Part shown: positions 1 to 9,164 of the stretch, piece after piece
How the letters are laid out: each line of letters opens with the position of its first letter
How positions within the stretch are numbered: the stretch's first letter is position 1
Origin: Macrophomina tecta
Lineage: Eukaryota; Ascomycota; Dothideomycetes; Botryosphaeriales; Botryosphaeriaceae
DNA length: 64,000 bases
NCBI GenBank assembly: GCA_024180945.1
Contig: JAKSGN010000037.1
Coordinates: 749,501-813,500, forward strand
Direction: 5' to 3'
Translations under genes and position numbers: made by a program
The notes under the pieces: generated by a model
What the model saw: the letters and a program-made list of their open reading frames with translations, nothing else
The model's database searches: none
Told to the model about the DNA's origin: nothing

Positions 1-1
1 C

Positions 2-3000
2 CTGCGACTTGTCAACGAATACGGCCCGACAGAAGTCTGCATCAGCATCACCCGCATGACCATGGCGCCGGGCACCAAGGCCAGTATCATCGGCAAACCA
101 ACCGCCGCGCTGCCTTGGGTCGTCAGCCCGGTCAGTGGCTCGTTGGCCGCCATCGGTGCCGTCGGCGAGCTCTACCTGCAAGGCTCCACCTTGGCGCGCG
201 GATACCACGGGGACCCAGAGCGCACTGCGGAGGCCTTCCTGCGCGATCCAGCGTGGCTGCCCGCTGGCTTTGGCGGCAGAGTGTACCGCACGGGCGACAT
301 GGTTTGCCGCAACGGCGACGGCACGCTGACGTTTCTGGGACGGCGCGACGGGCAGGTAAAAATTCGCGGCCAGCGCGTCGAGACCGGGGAAGTGGCCGAG
401 CGCGTCCGTAAGTGCATGGCCGAAGTTTGCTGCGACCAAGACGGAGGCCTGTCCTTCTCAAACGCGGCCGTCGAGCTCTACCGGCCTGCCGACGACAGCG
501 GGCGAGAGCCTTTCCTCGTAGCGCTGTTGTCTATCGATGGTCTGCCGGAGGATCAGACAGGAAACGGCCTCATCGTCATGCACAGCTCGAAGGACGTCCG
601 TCTCGTGGCGGCGGCGGAGAGTATCAAACAGGCTCTGCGCTCTGTGTTGCCCGCCTACATGGTCCCGCCTGCGTTCATCGCCGTCCGTACGTTGCCTATC
701 ACGCCGTCGGGGAAGCTCAACCGTCGCCTCATTCACGATCTTCTAGAAGAGCTCGAGCGCCGAGGCTCGCCACTGCTCGGCGCGCGAACGGACGGAAAGG
801 GGGAGACCCGCAAGCTGAGCGAGGAGGAAGAGGCGCTGCGGCAGGGCTGGGCCGAGGTATTGGGTCTCGATGTAGAAGCGATTAGCCTTGGTGATGGCTT
901 CTTCAACCTGGGCGGCAGCTCTGTCACAGCGATTAGACTGGTGAGCATGATGCGCTCACGGGGACTTGGTCTCAAGTATGAGGCCATTGTAACGGCGCAG
1001 AGGTTGGATGAGGTGGCGCTATGCATTGCACCGCTCCGTGGAGGACGGGACGAGCTCCCTGTCCCGCGTCCATTTGAGTTGCTGCCTCCTGGCCAGCGTG
1101 GTCAGGTGGTGCGTGAACTCCTGCCGCGCTACGGCATCGACGCCGCGCTTGTCCAGGACGTATATCCTTGCACTCCGCTGCAAGAAAGCCTTATCGCAGC
1201 AACCGTAAGAGACCATGAGGCGTACGTCTCCTTTCAAGCCATCCAGGTCCCCTCGAGCAGCAAAGCCAAGTTCGAGGAGGCATGGCACGCCGTTACCAAC
1301 CGGTTCGAACTGCTTCGCACGCGTATTGTGCCTGGTCTCGACAACGGCTCTGCCCTACAGTTCGTAATGCAGCCTCAGGGGATCCCTCCGCGATGGGTCC
1401 ACGTCCCAGGCGTACCAGACTTCATCTCTGACGTCTACGCCACGCCTTGCCACGGTGGACAGCTTGTACATACGGCCTGGATCAAGCCGGTCGACGGGGA
1501 GTCTCCCGCCATCCGCGCCGTCATCGCCGCTCACCACGCCCTCTACGACGGCTGGTCAATGAACATGATCTGGGAGGCACTGGCAGCTGAGCTGGCAGGC
1601 AACCCAGCGCCGGCACCGACGCCTTACAGCGCCTTCGTCGGGCATCTCACGCAGCAGGAAGACGAGGCCGCAGTCCGGCACTGGCGCGCCCGCCTGGCAG
1701 GTGCAGACTGCCCACCGTTCCCACACAATCCCCCGCCGGCCGGATACCAGCCGGCCGCGAGCAGCACCCAGGAGACTTGCGTCGAGCTTGGCGTGCGGGC
1801 GGGAGCGGGAATGGCCAGCCTGGCGCGCGCGGCGTGGGGGCTGGTGCTGGCGCACTACACCGGCAGCGCTGATGTGGCGTTCGGCAGCATCGTGTCCGGG
1901 CGTGAGAATGGCCTACAGGCAGTCGGGGGCCCAACTATGGCGGCAGTGCCGGTACGCGTCCGGCTTGACAGCATTGATGCGGGCGCGACCGTCGACGCGC
2001 TACTATCACGCGTGGCGAGCGAGGCCGCGCAGGACATTCCGTTCGCGCAGGTAGGCATGCACCGTATTGCCCGCATCAGTTCGGATGCGCGGCGAGCGTG
2101 CGGCTTCGAGACGCTGCTGGTCGTGCAGCCTCCGGATTCCGAGGAGCAGGAATCGATGGTACGGCCCGAGCCGCTCAGCCGTCCGCGCATCTTCCCGCAC
2201 GCCGTCATCGTTGAGGTTGCGCCTTCGTCCGATGCCCGGCGCGCCGCCCTGTCGCTTGCGTATGACCCGCTGCTTCTGCCGGACGCCCTGGCTGGGCGGG
2301 TGCTCGACACCTTTGCCGCGCTGTTGGCCCGTCTAAGCGACCCGGCCAACGGACGCCTGCAGCAAGCCGCCTTGCCGGCCATCTCGCCCCGAGATCTGAA
2401 AGACTTGCGCGAGAGCACTCGCACGTCCCCTATCGTTACAGTGGACAGCTGTGCCCATGACCTGCTCCACGGTCCGACGCGGTGCTCGCCGGGCGCCACG
2501 GCGATTGAGGCGTGGGACGGAAGCCTTTCATATGAGCAGGTGGATATGCTCTCGTCCTCCTTAGCAGCGCATCTGGTCGGCATGGGCGTGCGGCCGGAGC
2601 GCGCTGTTCCATTACTCTTCGACAAGAGTAAGTGGGTGCCCGTGGCTATGTTGGCCGTCTGGAAGGCCGGGGGTTACTGGGTGCCGCTGGATGCCGGCTG
2701 GCCGCTGTCCCGGCTGAGAACGGTGGTCGCGGCCGTTGACGCCGCCGTGGTGCTGGCGTCGTCGGGGAACAGGTCCATGGCCGAGGCAGCCGTGCCATCG
2801 ACGCCAGATCGCGTGGTCGTCGTCGAAGATGGGGCGCAGTCGGTTTGCTCTGCCGCTCGAACCACCGTTTGCCACGGCCAAATCGCAAGCCCCAGCAACC
2901 TGGCGTATGTTATGTTCACCTCTGGCAGCACGGGCACTCCCAAGGGCGTCATGATCCAGCACAGGGCGTTGAGCTCCTCCATTGTTGCTTTGCGGGTCAG

Positions 3001-5773
3001 TCACGGCATCGACTCGGCTTCTCGCGTCCTCCACAGCGCCTCGTACTCGTTTGACGCCTCGCTCTGTGAAATATTCGTCGTGCTCTCCGTCGGAGGCACC
3101 GTCTGCATTCCGTCTGAACGCGCCCGCCTCGATGATCTTTGTGGCTACATTCGCACTGCCCGCGTCTCACACGCCTTCTGCACGCCATCAGTCTCGCGTC
3201 TGCTTGACTCAGACTCGCTGCCCGACCTGCTTGCCCTTTTCCTCGGCGGCGAACCCATGCTGGACGCTGACAAACAGCGCTGGTGCGGCCGAGTCTTCCT
3301 GACAAATGGCTTCGGCCCCACCGAAACATGCATTGCGTGCGCCATGCAGCCACTTACGCAGCACGAGACAAGTGCCAGATCCATCGGCAAGTCTCTGCAA
3401 AACTGCCGCCTTTGGATCGCCGCCTCGCTACATGACCAGTGTGACCAGCTGGCCCCCATTGGTGCCATAGGCGAGCTCTGCGTCGAGGGTCCCAGCGTCG
3501 CAACAGGCTACCTGAACGACACTGAGAAGGCGGCTGCCGCTATGATGCCAGCTCCGCCAGCAGACTGGATCGGTGACGATGACAAAGGAGTGGTCGAGAG
3601 GTTCCGCGTCTATCGCACCGGCGACCTGGTGCGGTACGACGAGCACGGCTGCTTGCGGTTCGTCGGCCGGAGGGATGCGCTGCAGGTCAAGATTCGGGGA
3701 CAGCGCCTTGAGCTGGGCGATGTTGAGAACGCCGTGCGAAGGATACTTTTGGACGAAGATAGCGGCGACAACGAGTCGCGAGGAACGGGAGCCGCCGTAG
3801 ACGTCTTCGAGAGCGCACGCGGCACACAAATGCTGCTCGCTGTGCTGGCCATTGGCGACGCATACCAAGAAGTGGATGCTCGGCCACATCCTCATACTGT
3901 CCGCCTCATGCGCAGTCTCAGTACCGTGCTGCACTCCCGGCTCGCCGCCCTGCTTCCCACACACATGCTCCCTGGCGGATATGTGCCAGTCAAGGAGTTA
4001 CCGCTCAACGCAGCTGGAAAGCTCGACCGCCGCGCACTGAAAGCTCACATCTCAGCTCTCAGCCTTGACGACCTCCGGACCTTCTCGGCCGACCCGGAAA
4101 ATGATGCGATTGCAGCCGCGTTGCCCCAGTCGGAAGAGGAAATGCTGATGGCGAGGCTCTGGCGCAAGGTGCTGGGCTTGACGGATGACGCGCAGCTGAG
4201 CTGCGGGGACACATTCTTCAGACTCGGTGGTGACTCCATTTTGGCCATGCGACTGGCTGCTGAGGCGAGGAGCCACGGCTTCCAGCTGGCAGTGCGTGAT
4301 GTCTTTGCACAACCAACTTTAGGTGGCGCGGCAGGTTGCATGAAACGAGTGCGTGAAGAGTCGAAGAACACGACTGTGCCGGCGCACCAAGAAGACAAGA
4401 AAGATGGTGGAGATGAGGTGTTGAAGAAGGTCCGCGATGAATATCCCGGGTTGGCTTTGGCGTCGCAGGAAACTGCACCCTGCACGCCGATGCAAGTCGC
4501 CATGATGCAGAAGATGCATATCGTGCGCTTTGTCTTCTCCATGGATCCTGGTTTCGATCCTGCGCGGTTCCAAGCAGCCATTGAGCGTTGTGCGACAGTC
4601 CTTACCATTCTGCGAACCCGCATTGTGGAAGCTGACGGGGTGCTGCACCAAGTTGTCGCCTCGAGCGCACCTCCGTGGCGGTTTGCGGGTGGAAGCCTTG
4701 AGGAAGCCATGGATGAAGAGGCCAGCATTCCAACTTCGGTTGGCGATCCACTGATCCGGTTCACTGTTGTCGGCCACGGCTCCCACCTGATCTGGACGCA
4801 GCACCACGCCACTTACGATGCGTGGTCGATGCGGCTGCTGCTCGAGCACGTCGCCCGGGCGTATGCAGACCCCGCATACCACCCGCTCGAGCCTCTGCCG
4901 TTCCTTACGTTCGCGCGACGTCTGCACGGCTCCGGCCGAGACCCGTCTTCAACTGCGACCTTCTGGTCCTCTTACTTCGCAGATGCCACGCCCACGCCAC
5001 AACTCTTCGGGTACGCCAGCGTAAGCGACCCCCGCCTTGATACTGCCGCCTCGTGCAAGCTACGCCTGAGCTCGCAGTTGCTCCGTTCCGCCGCCTTCAC
5101 TCCGGCCGAGGCTGTCGTGGCCGCGTGGGTTCTTGCCGTCGCACGATTCACGCGCTCCCGCGATATCACGATCGGGCACCTCGTCAACGGCCGTACGGGC
5201 ACATCGGAGCTCTTCCCCGACATCGAGGCCACCGTCGGCCCGACCATTAACACGGTGCCTTTGAGGGTGCAGCTTGGCGCCGACGAAACCAAACAGCTAC
5301 ATCAGCCGCACGTGCTGCAGGCCGGCTGCTCGCCGCTCATGCAGCAAGCGGCCACGCTTGTGCACACGCGGCTCCTGTGTCTGGCGTCGCCCCGCCAGCT
5401 GGACGGCCTCGAAGCTGTCCGTCGCGCCTGCCCCGCAGCGGCAGCGTGCCTGCCGCCGTTCTTCCCCCTGAGCCTCAACGTGCATACGGGTGGCAGCCAG
5501 AGCGAAGCCACACTGGGCAGCGCTGGGAGAGCACTTGGGCTGAGGCACCAGGAAGCGCGCGCCGTCAAACCGCCTTCGGGCGGGTTTACGGTCGAGGCCA
5601 CGGTGTTGGGCGTGCCGGGTGGTCGTGGCGATGGCGTTGGGCCGGCCGTTTCGGTCGAGATGGTGGCATATTGGGATGGAAGAGCGGTTAGGGGTGGAAG
5701 AGAGGAGGTTGAAGAGGTACTTCGGTTCGTTGGGGAGGTATTGGGTTGTGAGCAGGTCGAGATGCAGAGATAA
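2..5773 (+). CDS. Non-ribosomal peptide synthetase, 3' part (A-T-C-A-T-C), 5' end outside window
   Basis: The frame is already open at base 2 and reads into the A5 core NEYGPTE (14-34), so the gene starts upstream of the window. Domains in order: C-terminal part of adenylation domain 1 (A7 YRTGD, A8 GQVKIRGQR, A10 Lys in PSGKLNRR); carrier domain 1 with LGGSS (908-922, phosphopantetheine Ser likely the second S); condensation domain 1 with intact HHALYDG (1532-1552); complete adenylation domain 2 (A3 FTSGSTGTPKG at 2915-2947, A5 NGFGPTET at 3305, A8, A10 NAAGKLDRR); carrier domain 2 with LGGDS (4223-4237); and a terminal condensation-like domain with HHATYDA (4802-4822), the usual final Gly being Ala. 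No intron is visible in 5.7 kb. There is no thioesterase or reductase domain, so release is probably by the terminal C domain, as in many fungal NRPSs (inference). It assembles a peptide from amino acids in the cytosol. The neighbouring P450s and SDR are candidate tailoring enzymes. Substrates are not known. Confidence 0.95.
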   Translation: MRLVNEYGPTEVCISITRMTMAPGTKASIIGKPTAALPWVVSPVSGSLAAIGAVGELYLQGSTLARGYHGDPERTAEAFLRDPAWLPAGFGGRVYRTGDMVCRNGDGTLTFLGRRDGQVKIRGQRVETGEVAERVRKCMAEVCCDQDGGLSFSNAAVELYRPADDSGREPFLVALLSIDGLPEDQTGNGLIVMHSSKDVRLVAAAESIKQALRSVLPAYMVPPAFIAVRTLPITPSGKLNRRLIHDLLEELERRGSPLLGARTDGKGETRKLSEEEEALRQGWAEVLGLDVEAISLGDGFFNLGGSSVTAIRLVSMMRSRGLGLKYEAIVTAQRLDEVALCIAPLRGGRDELPVPRPFELLPPGQRGQVVRELLPRYGIDAALVQDVYPCTPLQESLIAATVRDHEAYVSFQAIQVPSSSKAKFEEAWHAVTNRFELLRTRIVPGLDNGSALQFVMQPQGIPPRWVHVPGVPDFISDVYATPCHGGQLVHTAWIKPVDGESPAIRAVIAAHHALYDGWSMNMIWEALAAELAGNPAPAPTPYSAFVGHLTQQEDEAAVRHWRARLAGADCPPFPHNPPPAGYQPAASSTQETCVELGVRAGAGMASLARAAWGLVLAHYTGSADVAFGSIVSGRENGLQAVGGPTMAAVPVRVRLDSIDAGATVDALLSRVASEAAQDIPFAQVGMHRIARISSDARRACGFETLLVVQPPDSEEQESMVRPEPLSRPRIFPHAVIVEVAPSSDARRAALSLAYDPLLLPDALAGRVLDTFAALLARLSDPANGRLQQAALPAISPRDLKDLRESTRTSPIVTVDSCAHDLLHGPTRCSPGATAIEAWDGSLSYEQVDMLSSSLAAHLVGMGVRPERAVPLLFDKSKWVPVAMLAVWKAGGYWVPLDAGWPLSRLRTVVAAVDAAVVLASSGNRSMAEAAVPSTPDRVVVVEDGAQSVCSAARTTVCHGQIASPSNLAYVMFTSGSTGTPKGVMIQHRALSSSIVALRVSHGIDSASRVLHSASYSFDASLCEIFVVLSVGGTVCIPSERARLDDLCGYIRTARVSHAFCTPSVSRLLDSDSLPDLLALFLGGEPMLDADKQRWCGRVFLTNGFGPTETCIACAMQPLTQHETSARSIGKSLQNCRLWIAASLHDQCDQLAPIGAIGELCVEGPSVATGYLNDTEKAAAAMMPAPPADWIGDDDKGVVERFRVYRTGDLVRYDEHGCLRFVGRRDALQVKIRGQRLELGDVENAVRRILLDEDSGDNESRGTGAAVDVFESARGTQMLLAVLAIGDAYQEVDARPHPHTVRLMRSLSTVLHSRLAALLPTHMLPGGYVPVKELPLNAAGKLDRRALKAHISALSLDDLRTFSADPENDAIAAALPQSEEEMLMARLWRKVLGLTDDAQLSCGDTFFRLGGDSILAMRLAAEARSHGFQLAVRDVFAQPTLGGAAGCMKRVREESKNTTVPAHQEDKKDGGDEVLKKVRDEYPGLALASQETAPCTPMQVAMMQKMHIVRFVFSMDPGFDPARFQAAIERCATVLTILRTRIVEADGVLHQVVASSAPPWRFAGGSLEEAMDEEASIPTSVGDPLIRFTVVGHGSHLIWTQHHATYDAWSMRLLLEHVARAYADPAYHPLEPLPFLTFARRLHGSGRDPSSTATFWSSYFADATPTPQLFGYASVSDPRLDTAASCKLRLSSQLLRSAAFTPAEAVVAAWVLAVARFTRSRDITIGHLVNGRTGTSELFPDIEATVGPTINTVPLRVQLGADETKQLHQPHVLQAGCSPLMQQAATLVHTRLLCLASPRQLDGLEAVRRACPAAAACLPPFFPLSLNVHTGGSQSEATLGSAGRALGLRHQEARAVKPPSGGFTVEATVLGVPGGRGDGVGPAVSVEMVAYWDGRAVRGGREEVEEVLRFVGEVLGCEQVEMQR

Positions 5774-6765
5774 GAGACTGACTGTATTAAGAACACAAGA
5801 GAAAAGTAGACGGAAAAGAAAGAAAAAAGAGATTTAGAATGGAAGAGAAAGGGGAGGAAACGGGGCGCGAGGGAAAAAGAAGAAGAAGAAGAAGAAGAAG
5901 AAGAAGAACACCAAACACAGAATGTAGGAAGGTAGAGTTGCAAACGAGACGACCGTGAACCAGAAAATCTGCCGATGGATGCGCAAGTAAAGAACTACCG
6001 TATGATGCCCACATGCTGATGACCGTAGCGATCAGCATTTATAGAGGTGAGCGATGACCGTGCCAGCGTGCTTTTTGTAGCTGTTGCGCAGGATGGAAAG
6101 GTGTCCGTGGCAAGTGGTGGTTTTTGGGAACGTTCTTGGTGGTGCGACAGGGATTACCGTAGGTGTGCGTTAGTCATGGCGCACGGGCCAAAGCAAACAA
6201 AAGACGCGTAACGCGTCTGTTATGACTGGATGATAACACGGGTTTCTAGCAGATGGAACAAAACATTACCAGCCATCAGACGAATTCATGAGAAATTCAG
6301 AGGCAGATGGTGGACTGATATATTTATGACCCGCCCTAAGCAAAAGTCACGTGACTTACTACGGGGCCACATGTAGGACCTCAGGATCCTCTCAGCGTCT
6401 TCTATCCCTTTTTGCCTTCATTATTATGCATCGTATCTTTGGGCACAAAACCTTAGCGAATACAACGTTTAGGATCCTGCTTTCCTCTAAAACAAAGAGA
6501 GAAAAGAGTCCACTCATTTCTTTGCGGCAAGACGGAAAATTTAGCTAGCAATTAAAAAGTGCTTAATTTCGTAGCAAAGAGATCAGGTGCGTTGTGAGAA
6601 ATCAGCGCCTTGGCAGGTGTGCCCTGACTTATGCACACGTACAGTACCTTTGCCCGCCGTCCGTCGGTGCCGGGTTTTGCAGCTGATGTAGTCTAAAATA
6701 ATATAGCCTCTATCTACTAAGCCTGCTTCTAGTCCAGATTCCCATACCCAGAAGACTACTTGCTC
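5774..6765. other. Intergenic region between NRPS and carboxypeptidase 3' ends
   Basis: This is the convergent spacer between the NRPS stop and the stop of the minus-strand peptidase. It begins with a purine-rich stretch holding a GAA microsatellite, followed by unique DNA. Small open frames here (for example 6351-6548) have no recognisable content. Confidence 0.6.
5876..5909. repeat. (GAA)n microsatellite
   Basis: About 11 tandem AGA/GAA units lie about 100 bp after the NRPS stop codon, probably in its 3' UTR. Confidence 0.9.
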
Positions 6766-8811
6766 TTAGCCTGTGGGTACCAATCCGGTAGCCAAGTCGA
6801 GCCCGTGGATACTCCGGTTGAACAACTCCAGCGCAGCACGCGGCTGGTTTAAAGGCACCATGTGCCCCGCTTCGTACACCCGAAGGAAAGAAAAGTTGCC
6901 GGCCTGCCTGGCCAAACCATGCTCATTGCCATCAACGACGAAAGGTTCGTAGGTCGACGAGCGGAAGGCATCTGCACCCGTATAGTTGACAGCGAGGGAC
7001 ACAACCCTGAAGCGACGTCAAACATTAGTCCATCTATACCCTCTTCTGCACCCGTTCATGCAACTAAGGGAAAACCTCATGGATTAAGAATCCTCACTTA
7101 CTCGCCGCCAATCCAGTTACACACATAATCTGCGTCGCCGTGGTAGAGTGTCACGCCGAGGCCGCAGTTCAACAAAAAGCCAATATCGGCCACAAAGTCG
7201 CCGAGCACACCGTCGCCCGCGCGGTCGAAGGCGCGCAGGACGGGTGCGCTCTCGGGTGTGTAGTTTGAGGCGACACCGAGGGCGTTCTGGATGTCTGCGC
7301 GGTTGAGAAAGACCACCACCGGCAGCATCAGGCGCGCGTACGAGCCTGGGCGCTGGCGCAGATCAAAGCGATCGCGGTCGGAGAAGACGCGAACCAGGTC
7401 CTGCACGCTGTCGTAGCACATGGCCCACGCACGCGCACATATGGCGTCGCGCACCGGGCTGCGCGCGGCCGCTTGCTGCTGCTTGCGACATGCAAGCGCC
7501 TGAGCGCGGCAGCCGCGCGGCATGTCCACCGCCAGCTGTGCGTAGGAGTGCACTGTGGCATTGTAAGCGGTGATGCCGTAGGTGTTGTTGACCGCGAAGG
7601 CGGGCAGAGACTCGGCTTGGAGGATGGGGTCGATGTAGCCATTCCCAATCTGTAGGCATTCAGCCAGGCTCTGTCAGTCATCCTCGCTCCGCCTGACGGC
7701 TTCCTCTGCAGGCCATGACGGGGCGCTTACGCCTAGTGTGCCGAGCTCGAGAGGGATGCCGGTTGCGGCCCCCTTAGCTATTTTCTCATTCTGCTCGTAA
7801 AAGTGCCGGAAGAAGGCTGGCCTTGTCCGCCGCCGACCGGTTAGTGCATCGAAGAATGTATTGTGGGAGTGTGGTAATGCATCACGCACCCGTAGCGACC
7901 GCTATCGCAATTCAATATCAGCCTTCCGGTGCTAGGGCGGGCATGGAGTTTCTCGGCAGATGCTCACCCCCAACTCTGCGTCCACAGGTGGAACTTCTTT
8001 GACTTGATTCGGCTATCCAGATCTGGCAACGCTTCGTAGAATGCCTGCACCGCTTTCCAAGCTGCAACAGCCGCGCTCTCACTTGTGTCGACCTCGGGCG
8101 GCTCCGCGGGGACGGGCCACGCACCAGTCGCATCGGCCTCATCCGTGGGAACTATTTCGCCGGTTACCTCGTCGATGTATCCCAGCTGGATATCAGCGTA
8201 CGAGAATCCTACTCCGACGGGCTGGGACAGGAATAGCATGTTCGAAACGTTGTTCCAGCTGTGTGGATTAATCTCGGTGGTGCCATTGATGACATTACAA
8301 GGCCCGAATCCTACTCATGAGAAGGTTGGCGAGCTAAAACTACGGCCAAGATGGGACCGCGCTTTTCCTCACCTCCAAACAATCCGACAAGGGAGTCAGA
8401 TCCAGGTCCGCCGTTTATCCACATTGTAATGGGGTCATTCTCAGGGTCGTTCCTAGATTCAATAAACCAGAAGAAACTGTGTGAGATGGCCGAGGTGTCG
8501 ATGAAGCCTGAAAATGAATGCACCCCTGGCGTGGTTTCGCAGATCCCTTTCTCTCCCGGCGCTGTGAACCTCACTGTTGCTCCGCTACAGGTCGTGATGG
8601 TTTTAAGTTCAGAAGGCGGATCTGGGATCTGCCGCTTTCCCACGACATTTCGCCCACGAAGAAATGGTGTGTCATGATGGGAAAAGGCGTGGACGACGGA
8701 AGCCGGAACGAGAAGGTGAATGAAGGAGAATCCAATTAACACCATTGTGACAAGGAAAAGAGGTGCGGGCACTCCCCTTTCTCCAATAAACCAGCCGTGA
8801 TTATTTAACAT
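6766..8811 (-). CDS. Secreted serine carboxypeptidase (peptidase family S10)
   Basis: Six exons by eye: 8811-8373, 8310-7968, 7901-7890, 7821-7731, 7649-7102, 7006-6766, giving 557 aa, normal for S10. The N-terminus has a hydrophobic segment (LVTMVLIGFSFIHLL) acting as signal or anchor. Family signatures: WINGGPGS (usual WLNGGPGSSS) near residue 130; QSWGGRYGP with the catalytic Ser at about residue 259 (usual ESYGG, so Glu is Gln and Tyr is Trp); GDADYVCNW with the Asp; and EAGHMVPLNQP with the His. All three triad positions are present. Exon 3 is only 12 nt and supplies residues directly after the nucleophile; without it GGRYGP cannot be made. It removes C-terminal residues from peptides, probably outside the cell or in the vacuole. 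It lies between the NRPS and P450-1, so a role in peptide maturation or resistance is possible but unproven. Confidence 0.9.
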
Positions 8812-9164
8812 TGCACGCTAGTCGGCACGAGTCGTGCGCTTGGTCTCACGTAAGGTCAGCAGTGCAAACCCTCGCCAAAGAATATATTTATTCTTATTCC
8901 ATAAAAAACATTCATGACTCATATGTCGCCAAGTCAGTGGCCATCGACAATATGATGGTCCAGGCGGTCAGACACCATTTACTTCACTCATGCCCCAAAG
9001 CACACTGCCTAACCCTGTACCTTCCCTTACCGTCACATCCTGCTGTTGGAAAACAAGATGACAGCCCAGTAGGTATCTCCCAGGTAAGGGAAGCAGATGA
9101 GGTGCCAACTAAGCTCAGACTACTTGCGCTGACTACACACAGCAATCCTTACACACACGTGATT
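8812..9164. other. Spacer between carboxypeptidase start and P450-1 stop
   Basis: About 350 bp that must hold the carboxypeptidase promoter and the P450-1 3' UTR. No specific site was identified. The plus-strand frame at 8811-9263 is not gene-like. Confidence 0.5.

Noticed and set aside
1855..2625. 256-codon minus-strand frame inside the NRPS
   Set aside because: Shadow frame produced by the GC-rich third positions of the synthetase; no domain.
7964..7980. Frameshift at the S10 active site
   Set aside because: A first count of the G run suggested a one-base loss; recounting five G gives a clean GG/GTGAGC donor and an intact motif.
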